Assembly: GCA_038373885.1 (NCBI GenBank)
Contig: JAWZYV010006126.1
Location: 513,501 to 577,500 of the forward strand
From: Cheiracanthium punctorium
Taxonomy: Eukaryota > Arthropoda > Arachnida > Araneae > Cheiracanthiidae
Direction of reading: 5' to 3'
DNA: 64,000 nt
Below, piece by piece: positions 10,663 to 22,735 of this stretch (position 1 is the first letter of the stretch; each line of letters opens with the position of its first letter). Under the pieces are notes generated by a model. That model had not been told where the DNA came from, searched no databases, and was given only the letters and a program-made list of their open reading frames with translations. The translations under genes were made by a program, and so were the position numbers.

Positions 10663-10839
10663 TAGCTGCCAACTACTACGGAATATAATTAACCACTTTT
10701 TGTAAACAGTATATTTTAAAATTATTTTTTTCAAAATAGTAACCAGCTCGAGCGCGCAGCACAAAAATTTTGCTATATTTTAAGCCGAAAAATCATGTAG
10801 AAAAAGTGGTTAATTCTATTCCGTACTAGTTGGCAGTTA
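10663..10839. mobile_element. Small MITE with TAGCTGCCAAC termini
   Basis: The left terminal block (TAGCTGCCAACTACTACGGA and on through AACCACTTTTT) is mirrored at the right by AAAAAGTGGTTAATTCTATT then CCGTACTAGTTGGCAGTTA. Termini of about 40 bp in a 177-bp element. AGTAAGTCA before and AGTAAGTTA two bases after may be a 9-bp duplication. Confidence 0.75.
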
Positions 10840-10863
10840 AGAGTAAGTTATATGTACATAAAT

Positions 10864-11030
10864 CATGGCGTAGCCAGAAATTTTTTAAGGGGAAGGGGGG
10901 GGGGTACGACTTCTGCGACTCACATATATGTATACGGTACGGGTGTATGATAAGGGAGTGAGGCATATACATCTTGCATGGCAAAAAATTCCTCATGGGG
11001 GTATAACCCCCCCCCTTGGCTACTCCACTG
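10864..11030. mobile_element. hAT-type MITE, GCGTAGCCA family, copy 1
   Basis: Ends CATGGCGTAGCCAG and CTTGGCTACTCCACTG are inverted repeats followed inward by G-runs and C-runs. Flanking octamers ACATAAAT and ACGTGAAT agree at six of eight bases. Related copies lie at 15.9, 23.5, 40.8 and 60.9 kb. 167 bp. Confidence 0.75.
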
Positions 11031-11038
11031 ACGTGAAT

Positions 11039-12073
11039 ACATGTGGTTGTGGTGTCCGCCCCCTTCCCCCCAATAATTTTGAAAACTTTACGCTTATGAA
11101 ACTTACACAGATATTTTTTAAAAAATTCATTGTTGCAATTATATTATTTGCATATACATGAAGCAGGTATGAAGAAAGAGATGTTTTGTTATTTGGAGTG
11201 GGTGGCATAAAAATAGGTAAATTTTATATCTAAGATTCCAACTCAATACTCAAATTACTTTTATCATTGGTATTACAAATAAAATTTTATGAAATTAAAC
11301 ATATATTTCAGTGTGTGGCTAGTTAATTTTTTTCCTTTATCAAAAGTTTTACCGTAACACTGAAAACTACATCTGAGCTTCGCATGACAAAATTTCAAGA
11401 AGAAGATGAAGGATTTTTACCAGAGATGGGTCATTCCTTTACCCCCTCCCCCATTCATTTGTAATTTTGAACCCATGTTTAACCTTTTCATTGCCATCAT
11501 TGAAAGAATGCTACAGACTCACCTTCTATCTTTGACGCATGTTTGGAAGCTACATCGGTTAAGAAGTATTCTTCATTGTGCCTTTTCAATGATGAGAGTG
11601 AACAGGTTAAACTCTTTAGCAACTCGAGAAATTTTTAGGTTTACTTGTAGTCAAGAGAAGAGTGTACCCGCAACTGCACTAAAGTCATTTCAAGTTAATG
11701 TTTGGAAACATGTTCTTTTTGGAAAAATTACGAAAGTCTGTTGAATTGGGATAAGATGACACTGGACAGTTTTTATGCAAGAAGAAAAAAAAATACAGCA
11801 TATTGGTATACACAATCAGGGATTATTAACAAAACTGGTGTTATGATATAATTACAATAAGCAGGGGTCGATGCAAACGAAAACTGGGTCTGTTTTTCCT
11901 TACAATTTAATCTGTTTTAACAATGGCCTTTTACCGTACAATTTAATCTGTATCAATTATTTTAACAAAAAAGTGACTTTTATTAAAAATTTGTATGAAA
12001 ATTCACAAAAATCAGTGTTGAGTTTTGCAAAATTAGTATTGAAATTCACAAAAATGGGAGCCTAGAAAAAATT
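11039..12073. other. MULE interior without recognisable gene
   Basis: A 112-codon plus-strand frame at 11406-11744 has no motif I recognise, and the minus strand here shows no sign of the missing C-terminal part of the MULE transposase. AT-rich sequence otherwise. Confidence 0.45.
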
Positions 12074-12333
12074 CCTGGACTGACCACCGATAAAATACTT
12101 TGCATTAAACACACAGATAAAGAAAAAAGCGTAATAAACTTTTCAGATGGTAAAAAGGGTTCACTATTCTTTAGCTTCAAAAGTGCCAATGGATAAAAAG
12201 AGGCTCTGATTTGCTGTTGGTTTTCGGTTGCGCTGCAGCTGAAAAAGGGTGGACTCTTTGTGCCACTCAAAATGCTCATACTGCACTTTATCTGTGTGTT
12301 TCATAAAAGTATTTTTTAAAATTACAGTCCAGG
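12074..12333. mobile_element. Small inverted-repeat element with CCTGGACTG ends
   Basis: Left CCTGGACTG and AAACACACAGATAAAG are mirrored at right by CTTTATCTGTGTGTTTCAT and ACAGTCCAGG. About 260 bp, nested in the MULE. No clear duplication; class unknown. Confidence 0.6.
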
Positions 12334-13524
12334 TTTTATCACTGGTATTTGCAATGTATGGTCAATATAAGGAGTGTTGACTGTGCCAGTATTATACTAT
12401 TTACAATAGTAAAATGTAATAGTATTATAATACTGAAGTATTCTTTAGTATTAAAACAATATTCTTACATTGAACTCAAAAAAAAAAAAAAATCCCTTAT
12501 TACTGTGTGTCTATTGTTTTTCAGTAGCAGTAACATTCAAAGAAAATTGCAAAATTAACATTATATAATTATTACCATAGTGCCTTATGAACATACAAAA
12601 GCACAAGTAATGTAGTCTTTATAGATAAAAAAAAAGTTTATTTAGCAATAACATAAAACTAATACAAAAGAAATTTTGAAATAATGATACATGCAATTCT
12701 GGTAATTTATATAAACTAGTGAAGTGAATTGCAACATAAATACCCTTACTCAGTATATAGTAATATTTTTAGTTTTCAATTATTTTATCTGTGAGAAACA
12801 CAGTAGGAAATTTATGCAAATAAAAGCCATTTTCTATAACAAGATTTTTAAAGCACTCTAATGCTTCTGTAAAAACATATTCGTTTTCAGAATCAGTAAT
12901 TATTATGCCGAGTGGAAGACCACCAGCAACAGTCGGGGTTACAAATGTATATATCCTATGTCTTTGTTTGTCCATTCCCCCAGCCGCATCTAACAGCACT
13001 AATTCCCGAGCTTGTGCTACTTTTGCATGTACACGCAGCATAATTGGTGTGCAAAGAACTACAAAATAATGTTTTTCATCTGTTGTTCTGTGAAATTTCA
13101 CAGAACCACTAGAATAACTGTTGTATTCCTGTAGCATTTCTTCTAATTTTTGAAACATTTTATCTCCTTCAAAATTACCATACTCATGTGAAAATTCCTT
13201 TTTATATAATTTATCAAATACAGATACTATGGGAAGATAATGCCCATCAGCGGCAACTTTAAAATAATTATCTCTGTGTTCTAGCATTAAATCCATTTTT
13301 AATGAATGATGAGCTGAAGACGGATTGTGCCCACGTCGAAATAAAGAACATGGTTTTTCCTTTGTATCTACGGACATGTCTCTATGTTTGAGGCTATCAG
13401 CACAATGAATCGGATGGTTATGCTGGTTTTTAAAGGTAATAACAGCTGGGTAATCTTGAATTAGAGGATCTGCTGTCTTACTACCTTGTTCAAATCTGAA
13501 AAAAGAATTAAAACATGAGTGCAA

Positions 13525-14396
13525 TGTAGTTTATTTTTAATAAAATTCATGTGATACAATCTATATACGATAGCATATAAGGAACTTGTTAGTTATCCAC
13601 AAGGCAAGATTTAGGACCACAAAGCAAATTTTGGCAAGACGTAGTTATGACTGTTACACATGTTAATGGGGTCCTTTCATGTCAAGAAGAAGGACACCTC
13701 TGAATCCGCTGGTGTAGGTAATACAATGTTAACCCGCCAATTTAATTGTATTGTTCCGCATTACGTTGTGGCAAAAAAAATATTTTAAAAATGATTTTTT
13801 TTATCAGAGAAACCCTTAAATCTTGTAGATTTTGGTGTGAAATAAATGGGAAAAGTCATAACAGCAGCTAGTAAAACTTTTATATTGTAAATGAACCAGA
13901 AAGGACATCTGCATTATCTGTGCTGTGGTCATCGGTTGTTTAAAAGGATAAGTTTGTAACACATGCTCGCTTTGAAAGGTTTCGTATGTATTTGTGTCTG
14001 TTCATGTAAGTGAATATGTATGTTTATGATGTTAAATAAATATGTTTACTTTCTTCCTGTCCAAATTAGATGGTTACTAGTAGATTTTTTTGATAAGTTA
14101 TAATAGCTTTTCTGAGCTGTTGGCCATTAGGCTTAAAACGTAAACAAACATTGAATAAATGACATCCCCAGTAGAAGAATTTTCTGTATCAATCTGCAGC
14201 ACCAGGATCAGAAACCAAAATTTATCTGCGACCTTAACGTTCCCTGAATAAACTACAATCAAAACTTGCTCATTGCAATAAAAACATGCAACCTTTTTGT
14301 ACTGTGCAGCCCTTTTACACAACTTGCATACACATCGGCAGTAGAGCACACATGAACAAAACACAAAAAACAGAATGATATTCTCTACTAGGATAC
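13525..14396. other. Likely intron 2 of the MULE transposase
   Basis: AT-rich sequence between the exon 2 donor and exon 3 acceptor on the minus strand. An 88-codon cysteine-rich minus frame at 14098-14364 has no recognised domain and is not part of the spliced model. Confidence 0.5.
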
Positions 14397-14532
14397 CTTG
14401 CTTGTATGGTCAAGGTCAAGGCGAGGAGTCTTCGTGGGAATATGTCTCTGTTTTCTATTCGCCAGATCTTGGATATGTCTTTAATACTCTCCATGTTACA
14501 TGACTTTCACTGCATAATTTATCCACCCAAAT

Positions 14533-16806
14533 CTAAAAGGAAATACAGTAATAAAACATTTGCATTTACATAGGCTACATAGTTATATATTTACTAGAAG
14601 TCAAAGCCCATCATGGTGTGGAGGCAATTACAATGGGTTCTAGAAAAGATGGTCTACACTCAATATATTACTATATTCCATCTTTGTCACTTAAAAAAGA
14701 ATAACTTCATATTCAATTTTTATTATGGTACATACCGAAATCAAAACTGCATTTTCCTATAAACGTGCAAAAAGTTTTCACATTTGAAAGATTGTATTTT
14801 GCTAAGAAAATCCATTCTTACATGAATATTTCATGCAGAGGAAATAATTTTATTTGTCAAAAAGAGTTAACTTGGTAATCGAGAAAAACTATTGTAAACT
14901 AATTGGAATCGTAACTTTCCCTTCAAAGCCTGATAACCAGGACTTCAGTATGATGCCATTATCACTTGCAACACCTAATTTTTTCACACATATGATTAAC
15001 TTCATTTTAACTCTCGGAAATAAAATAGAGATGAAAATAGTGAAAACTCGTTTGAAAATTAGGGAACAGGTGGATTTTCAGATTTTTAGAATAGTGCAGA
15101 TTATTTTCTTTATTTTTATACATTATTATGAAAAATTTCAAATGATACATAGATTTTATTACTTTGTTGTACAGAACTTTGTAATCTTTTTGGAGTGATG
15201 GTGGTAAAAGTTCTATCTTGGAGTGAACCAGAATTGTTCCAGTCAATGAGTCAGGTATCAACATAACTGTATAGTAGGCTGCTATTTTATTAATATGCCT
15301 TCATTATTATTTTTCAAATTTAAATTCATATGTGCACACATGCAAGATTCCACAGAAATGTAGAATAAGTCACCAAATTTTCAAATTCCAATGCCAGATT
15401 TGTAACAACCCCCCCCCCCCTTCTCGGCTACCTTTTGTCTAATCAGGGTCTGATTATAGAATAGGGCCATAAAACCCATGTCTACAGAAAAAAAAAAATC
15501 TTGGGCCTCAAAACTGCAATACTTGAGATCTAAAAAATATATAATTATTAAAAAATTCATGTTCTGGAAGAAAAAAAAACTTTTAAATTTTGCGAGATTT
15601 ATTTGTGATTTTAAAATAATCAGCAGCATTTACTGCCATGCCACACTGTTCCTGTTACCAGATGCAGAAAAATTAATATTTTTAATTAATCTCCAAATTA
15701 TATTTAGACACCTTGGTGTATGCTACATTATGTGACATTCAGAAGAGGGAGGGGGTGGGGACAGCCCTATTTGTATGCAACATTACTGTATTTAATGGTG
15801 CAACTTGAAAAGAACAAAAGATTTCGGTACCTAAATATGAAACAACTATGAGCACTTCAATATTTTTAAAATGTCTATTTACAAGTTGTACCAGGAGCAT
15901 AGACAGTGAGAAGGGGGGAGGGGCAAAAAATGGAACACTTTAATTACCTTAGAATTTGATACCCAGCCCCATCCTCAAAATAAAATCCTGGCTACGCTAC
16001 TGAGTTGAACCGCACTAAAATAAACGTTAAACCTGTATTAGTTATGAAACTTTCAGAAAAATTCGTTAAAATTAAAATTTTTGAATTACTTGTCTGTTAG
16101 AAGATTTTTGCTGTGCACTTTCATGTTTAAGATTTTTTTTCTGGAAGTTTCATAGAAGGCACCATTTTCAAATTTATATCAATGTGTAGTGCAGCTTGTA
16201 AACAATTCCTGAATTTTCTTTGAATCCTTGGTGCAATTACTTAATTTTAATCTGTGTACCAAGTAAGACAGATTTTGTTTCTTTGATTTTGTTCTTGTTG
16301 ATAAAACTCCTGTGTGTATAATACAGAATAAATAATGCCTAATTACATTTCTCATTATATATACAAAATTAACTAACATAATATTATGAAACATCTCATT
16401 ACTTTTTTGAGACATGTGTAGAAGAATAGATCAGATAGATATTTAAAAACAATAAAGTACAAAACTAATGGAAATGGATGTATATATTTAATACTTACCT
16501 GTTAAAAAAAAATAAGCTGATAAATATATATAAGTTTTTTTATTTATTTATTTAAAGAAAAACAAAACAATGTATGTAACTTATTGATTGCATCCTATTA
16601 TTACAGAGCAGTTACTTTTATTTTTAAAACATTAAAAAAATACCGGATACTTACAAATTTATTTAAATCAACTGAATTTTAAAAAAAAATGTAGTACATG
16701 TAAGTAGAAAAATACCAGTATATTTGTTTATATTCATTATTGAAAATGTTTATTTCAAAGACCATATAAGAATAAATACAATCAGAAATAAAAACAAAAC
16801 ACTTAC
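14533..16806. other. Likely intron 1 of the MULE transposase
   Basis: AT-rich, about 2.3 kb between exon 1 donor and exon 2 acceptor on the minus strand, carrying one hAT-type MITE (15892-16002). Other frames here (for instance 14854-15198, 15478-15735) are AT-driven and lack motifs. Confidence 0.55.
15892..16002. mobile_element. hAT-type MITE, GCGTAGCCA family, copy 2
   Basis: Ends CAGGAGCATAGACAG and CTGGCTACGCTACTG. Flanking octamers AGTTGTAC (15884-15891) and AGTTGAAC (16003-16010) match at seven of eight bases. 111 bp, the shortest member. Confidence 0.75.
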
Positions 16807-16985
16807 CTTTGCAGATGATTTATCGATGATTTCTTTCACTCTGTAAACTTTTTCATCAGCGCTGCACTTTACCTGCTTATAAGTGTAATTATCAGGTAAT
16901 TTTAAGGGCATTTTAAAAGCTTTTAAAAATGAACACAAAGGTAAAGCATTTAAAACAATCTACATAACAATCTTAGAGTAAACTT

Positions 16986-17057
16986 CCGGTCTCTCGGATC
17001 TCGCTGAGCATGCGCAGACGCGGTATTCTTCCGGGCGGTTGGGATTGGCGAAAATGC
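16986..17057. repeat. MULE right terminal inverted repeat
   Basis: Inverted partner of 9571-9641. It lies about 75 bp upstream of the transposase ATG and carries the same GCGCATGC-type site. Confidence 0.9.
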
Positions 17058-17194
17058 ATGCGGCATCACTCTCGATCTGTTCATTCAGTTATAAAGTAGC
17101 TACGAAGCTAGTAGAACGCTTCAATGTATTTCAATAAGTTTTTAATTAAAGGATTTTAATTGAACTTTTTGTTTCTTATGTTATTTCATTAACA

Positions 17195-17510
17195 CATCGC
17201 CACAAGAAATTCCAAAGAAGTGTTTTATGGAACAGAGAAGACAAATACGGTACACTCATAGATTATGATACACTTTCCAAATGGTATTTATAAAGGTGAA
17301 GTATAGTTTGACTATACCTGGCGAAAAACAGTTTTGGAAGGCGATTAAGTATAGATTTCAATTTCAAAGAAGTGTTTTATGGAACAAAGAATGAAAACAC
17401 GTCACACTCATGGATTATGATGCCCATTCCAAGCAGTATTTAAAACGGCAGAGGATAGTAAAGTCTGAAATAAAGTCGTATTTAAAGTCAAAGTGTTTCA
17501 GATTTCCTTA
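17195..17510 (+). mobile_element. HINE-like tandem-repeat element, short copy
   Basis: About one and a half units of the 160-bp repeat (AAGTGTTTTATGGAACA, then CGGTACACTCATAGATTATG, GGTGAAGTATAGTTTGACTA and CCTGGCGAA), followed by the shared tail near 17470-17500 (GTATTTAAAG, AAGTGTTTCAGATTTCCTTA). The endonuclease-like frame is frameshifted in this copy. Confidence 0.65.
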
Positions 17511-19024
17511 CTTTCCCCTCCTTCTTTTTATGAAATGCCATGTGTCGAAAAGATTTTCAATACTTGATTTAGCTATTAAGGGGAAAGGTAATGTTGGGTC
17601 TTTACATTAAGTCAAACAAATAAATATTCAACAAGTTTTTAACTATGTACAAGTTGAGACTAGACACGGAATACATATTTATTACATTTTGTAGCAAGAA
17701 TTTTATAGATTTTTCATTTTCTTTCCAGAAATTTGGCCATCCATTCCCCCTTTTACCGTCTAACCTCATTGGAGGAAGATAGTGAAACTACGCTGATGTG
17801 GATTTGTAAATATTTATGAGAGAGTGCTGTATTTTACAGCAAGAATTCTATGAATATCTCTTGTAAGGGCTCTTGTAAGAATGAAAAAGCAACGGTGTTA
17901 TATTTTCTGAATACTAGATTCATATCAAGGTATTATATTTTCTAATTACTAGATTTATTTCAATTAACGCACTTCTTGATTAAAACACTTTTAAAGCACT
18001 TTGTAAAAATGTTATACAAGAATTCCTTTTTTCAGTAGGCTCGAATGACACAGGGGTGTATGTAGTTTACAGAGACTGTCGAGGAGTACCGGAGGCAGGG
18101 TATCTCTTAAAGAATCGGTGACTGTCACAGATCAAGTTTTCACTAGAGCAACCGACGGCAAAATGTTCGATAGACGGACAGAGTCTGTGAACTTCAGAGT
18201 ACACGCACTAACTGCGCCCTTCCTCCACTGGGTACCAATGTGTTGAGTACCTTCCGTTGGAGCAGACAAAAACAAATAGCACTTTTTATGGCACCTGGAT
18301 TCCCGGAGTGAAGGTAGCCGTGCAGATCATTACACTATATTATTTATTTAGATATGCTAAAAGAACGTTTTGGCTCTATATTCCTCATAGGTTACGAATT
18401 TCGGATGCTGTAATTTACGAATGCTGTATAATCTACCACCCACGCTAAAAAATCTCAAGTACATACCAAATTTCGTATTATCAGCTTCAGCAGTTTTGGC
18501 CAGACAAAGTACTGAAAAACGACTGTACTTCCCCGGTTATCCAATGAAATAGCGCCACAGCAGGAAGCATTCAAAGACCCACGCAAGGCGCACAGAAGGG
18601 AGATTCCCTCAGCAGCGTCTTTGCAACGATGGAAACGAACAGGCAGTGTCAAGCATAATTTGTCTATTATGTTCCCTCTTCCTCCCCACGTAGAATAAAT
18701 GTATCCAATGCTGCGAAAGGAAAAAAAAATATAAGAAAATGCCCTACAAAGGTCTTTTCCCCCCCCAGTTTTCTGTCCGAAATAAAGAAAACTTCTTTTA
18801 TTTTCGAACTATTTTTCCACAATCATTTCTACAGAAACCTTATCCTCAAAAATCCCAAACAGCCACAACAGCAAATGAAAGCATTTGCAAAGAGCTGCAT
18901 GGATGTATACATAACGGAAATACACACGCATATTTCTTATATAAACTTTTACCGCGTAGAATTTTATAGAATACTAATATTTCTTATCATTTATGAAAAC
19001 TTTTTCAAGCTGTGTTGAAGAAAT

Positions 19025-19062
<38 letters not shown>

Positions 19063-20847
19063 TTTTTTTTTCTTGGTAACACACATGTGTGGACTACAGG
19101 AATCTCAGTAGCATTTCATGAAAGGGAGGAAATTTTTTCTAAATATCTTTCTCTGGTGTTGCAATTCTTTTCAGCTTGCAAGAGATGCCTAGAGAGAAAG
19201 ATATTAAACCTGAGATAGAATTTTCTTCTCGAGAAAACGCTACTTTCTTTTAACGCTTTTACACCAGCGATGATTTTTCGAATACTATTTTTTCAAAGTA
19301 CATAACGCAACCATTTTGTAATAAGGATCAAAATAAAAATTTTCTTAGTGGATGTTTTCAAATTTCTAGGTGGAATTTCTAGAATATTTTCAAATTTCTA
19401 AAGCGAATTCGAATTAGAAATAAGGTGCAAGAGTGAGTGATTTTAGCCGTTTGGTATAATTTCAGAATATTTTGGCTGAGGAAAGTATTATCATTTTATA
19501 TATTTTTTAATCCAATTTGGTGTATTTCTCTCAAGTTTCATACAAAGGTAATGTCATATATACACATCGTTTAACTTCTCTCCGTCTTTTACCGAACTGA
19601 TCTCGGGCGGGCAAAACCAGTCATCCTGGCGTTTACCGCGTGAAGCTGGGGAGAATAATATATATAGAAGAAAAGGTGGCCCAAAATGATCCTATCGGCC
19701 AAAACGATTAACATATGCCTTCTTCCACGCAGGAAGCGCTAGGTAACACATTAACTAGTCGTGGCAAGTCAAGAAGAAGCAATGGCGATGTTTAAGCGAT
19801 AGGAGTATTAGGTGTCTTTGTAAAATTCTTAAAAGAACTGGGTTTTATCATATCACTCATAAAATGAGCACTAACTTTCCTATTTATTTAGAAATACAGC
19901 CTTTAAACTACAGAAATATGACTTGTTTTACTGAATAAAGTATGTTTTTAGATATTTAGTTTGGTACATTTCTCTGCGTGTTCCAGTAATATGACCTAAA
20001 GTGGACAGCCATGCTGCCGGGCAAAATGATCCATCGACTGAAGAAACTCCAGTACGTGGTCCTAGTCATCACGGCAGTCCTTGAGAAGTTCTCAAAATGA
20101 GTGTCTCTCCGTTACATTATTTAACTTATCTCTGCGTTGATTGTAGTCCATAATTTTTGAATAATAATTTTGTAATTTTCCATTTTATTGTTTTTGACAC
20201 TTGCACTGCAAAATTTACGGCCTATTTGTTGTTGAACTAGAACTCAAGTGATCGCTTCTCGGAGCGATACGATTAGTTTAGCGCACAAACGTGGCGATGA
20301 GGCGCTAACAAAAACACGCCAGCAATCACTAAGGTAGGCGCACACATTCGGAGCATTTAAGAATAAATCAGTGCATTGATTTTATAAACCCAAACAATTA
20401 GGCGCATAAATTTAAAAAAAGATTGCCAAAACGTGTCGATGAAGGAAATCGCCAAAGAACATCTGTGAGAGACTACTGAACTCAATAAAATAACAGTCTC
20501 GCCTAAAGCGTTAGCAGCTACCAAAATAAATTCTTTTTAACTTATTGAATAAAAATGAGCATATTTGCGGTCATGCACCAAAAGAACCGAAATGCTTTTA
20601 GCGGATGTGGGGGGATGTATGTAATAACAGACACCCGAATTTCACGAAACATAACCGTCATAAACATACTGAGTTCCTACAAAAAGCGTGAAAGTAATCA
20701 TAATAACTTACAAATGAAAAACAACATCAGGCTTTGGTAGCTCTGATCTGTATTTGTACATCCTACAGAAGAACAAACTATCATTTTAACTTATAAAGTA
20801 CAAAATATCAATTAAATTGAGATCTCGATAAAACAATAACATTAATC

Positions 20848-20881
<34 letters not shown>

Positions 20882-21754
20882 CGCAAAATGTTTTAGGCCA
20901 CTAATAGCGGACTGCGGAAAGATTGCAGTTATAGAAAACGATGACTTGGGTGTAACCAAGTGTATTATGATTTTAACGTAGGATTATGTTCCTCCATAGC
21001 ACCTAAAGATTTTTATAATTATTTTTCAACATCGTCGTAAGTTTCAATATTACTCAATTAAAAATCTAGCGGAGTAAACTTTAGCTCTTTATCAGAATCT
21101 CTTAGAATCTAGCTAAAAACTATTGGCTTATATATTTCCTTAAAGAAGTATATACGAGTCTTAAATTTAAAAGATATAAAAATTAAATTAATTTACTACT
21201 AAAGAGTGTCACGAGTTTAAAAAAAGAAAAAAGCACTTCATTAGGGTAGATACATACAAAGAATGATAGTTTTAGAGGAAATAAAACATTAATTACTTGT
21301 AAAACTCATAAACACTTTAAAATTCCTTTTTAGTTCTCTAACTTTTTTACAGATATTTTCAATTAATTAAATGTCCTTTTTTTGTACATAAATCAAAAGA
21401 AAAATCCTTATTTTCAATTCCTATATACACATATACATTTATATTTCTTTCTTTCTTTTTTTTTTTTCAGTTACTAATCTATTATTAACTCCCGAAAAAA
21501 TTTCTTTTTCGTGTTCTTCAACAAGTGTTGACTTTCAGTGCCGACATTTTGATTATATCAAAAGGAAAAAAAAGTGCATTAAAGCCGTTTTTGGAGTGTT
21601 TTTAATTTAAAGTTGTAGTCAGGCAAATAACACTTTTTTTTTATCTCTCTCTCCTTTATATATATTTTTTCTTTTTCTTTTTTCACTTCATGAGAAACTT
21701 TTGCTTTTCAAAGCGACAAGAAATAAAAATAAAATGAAATAAAATAAAAGTAAG
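17511..21754. other. Gene-free stretch of about 4.2 kb
   Basis: No recognisable gene or element end. A T-rich run at 19025-19072 and an A run at 20851-20879 are present; the open frame across the T run is just poly-phenylalanine. A few 60-70-codon frames lack motifs. Confidence 0.5.
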
Positions 21755-22735
21755 AAAATGAGAAACATTTACAGATTTTAAATACGCACTAAATTGCTAT
21801 ACATTAAAAGCGTATAATAGTCCATGAATCTTCCCAATTTTCTTCCCTAATTCCATTAAGTTGGAAAGTGTATCATTATTCATGAGTGTGCCGTATTTTT
21901 ATCCCTTGTTTCATAAAACACATGCTTGGAATCAAAGTCTATCTTAAAATCGCCCACTAAAACTGTTTTACAATCTTCGCCAAGCATATTCTAACTATAT
22001 CCACCATTTTAAATACTATTTGGAATCTGCATCATAATCCATGAGTGTGCCGTGTTTGTCTTTCTTGGGTTGATTTCTACTTTAACGTCCCGACTCTCGC
22101 CAAAATGGTGATAATTAAACATATGCAGTTACTACGAAGATTTTTTTGTATTTATGTGGCAACCTTAATTTAGAATTAAAATGGTGATTTGGAACAACAC
22201 GAAGTACAGCATTCCATTACTTATTTGTTTATGTTGTGCTGCCAATTACCTAGTTCTTTTGGGAGCATTGAAACTTGTGCATAACTCCTAGAGACCCATG
22301 ACTGTAAAGCTCGCCTAAATGGGGTGATTTTTTTGGTTGGCGAGAGTGGGAGCGTTAAAATAGGAATCAACTCTTTCTTGTTCCATAAGACTCATCTTTG
22401 GAATCGAAATCTATCTCAAAATCGCCTACTGAAACTGTTTTACGATCTTTACGATTCATATTCCAACTATACTTCAGCATTTTAAATAGTGTTTGGAATG
22501 GGCATCATAATTCATGAGTGTGCCGTGTTTGTCTTTCTTGTTCCATAAAACACATCTTTGGAATCAAAATCTATCTTTAAATCGACTACTGAAACTGTTT
22601 TACAATCTTCGCCAAGCCAACTATACTTCACCATTTTAAATAGTGTTTGGAATGGACATCGTAATCCATGAGTGTGCTGTCATTGTTTTTTTTCTTTGTT
22701 CCCTAAAATACATATTTGAATTGAATACAACGGGA
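21755..22735 (-). mobile_element. HINE-like tandem-repeat element interrupted by a MITE
   Basis: On the minus strand, three units of about 155-165 bp are followed by the shared tail (21755-21790, GTGCGTATTTAAAATCTG). Unit translations keep the endonuclease phrase, for instance V-G-D-F-K-I-D-F-D-S-K then V-F-Y in the unit at about 21900-21990. The middle unit carries a MITE (22078-22371). The 5' edge is cut by the Tc1 element inserted at 22738. Unit order is unit, unit with MITE, unit, tail, as in the 55.8-kb copy. Confidence 0.75.
22078..22371. mobile_element. MITE inside the tandem array, with exact 9-bp duplication
   Basis: TCTTTCTTG at 22069-22077 and 22372-22380 flanks the insert exactly; the neighbouring unit near 22540 shows the empty site. 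Ends read TTGATTTCTACTTTAACG and CGTTAAAATAGGAATCAA, in inverted orientation, next to CCCGACTCTCGCCAA-type blocks. A 9-bp duplication suggests a Mutator-type relative, but the ends differ from the MULE at 9.6 kb. Confidence 0.85.

Larger units (their letters stand above)
12769..16911 (-). pseudogene. MULE transposase gene, three exons, broken and 3'-truncated
   Basis: Exon 1 is 16911-16807, starting M-P-L-K-L-P and giving exactly 35 codons before a donor GTAAGT. Exon 2 is 14532-14397, with TTTTAG acceptor and GTATCC donor; it reads W-V-D-K then T-W-R-V-L-K-T-Y-P in phase with exon 1. Exon 3 is 13495-12769, after TTTTTTCAG. It holds D-Y-P-A-V-I-T-F-K-N-Q-H-N-H-P, the zinc-site region typical of these proteins, then the catalytic core: L-L-D-A-A-G-G with the first D, G-G-L-P-L-G-I-I-I-T, and V-F-L-T-D with the second D. 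It stops soon after, so the third acidic residue and C terminus are missing. In exon 2 the frame leaving exon 1 meets a stop, while the frame that splices correctly into exon 3 reads L-A-L-T-L-T-I-Q-A; a frameshift therefore lies between. MULE transposases cut and paste DNA using a DDE triad. The exon model is by eye. Confidence 0.8.
9571..17057 (-). mobile_element. Mutator-like element (MULE) with both ends, 7.5 kb
   Basis: Inverted repeats of about 71 bp bound the element: 9571-9641 and 16986-17057, both starting GCATTTTCGCC from the outside. Between them, on the minus strand, lies a three-exon MULE transposase (16911 to 12769). Much of the 7.5 kb is later insertions: small inverted-repeat elements at 10130-10377, 10663-10839, 10864-11030, 12074-12333 and 15892-16002. 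The transposase start lies about 75 bp inside the right repeat, so that repeat probably served as promoter. The gene is broken, so the copy is not autonomous. Confidence 0.85.

Noticed and set aside
11406..11744. 112-codon frame inside the MULE as a cargo gene or missing transposase part
   Set aside because: No motif in either strand; it does not match the expected C-terminal MULE region.
14098..14364. Cysteine-rich 88-codon minus frame as a zinc-finger exon
   Set aside because: Cysteine spacing fits no finger I know, and splice signals place it in intron 2.
19012..19218. Frame across the T run
   Set aside because: The start is translated poly(T); no domain follows.
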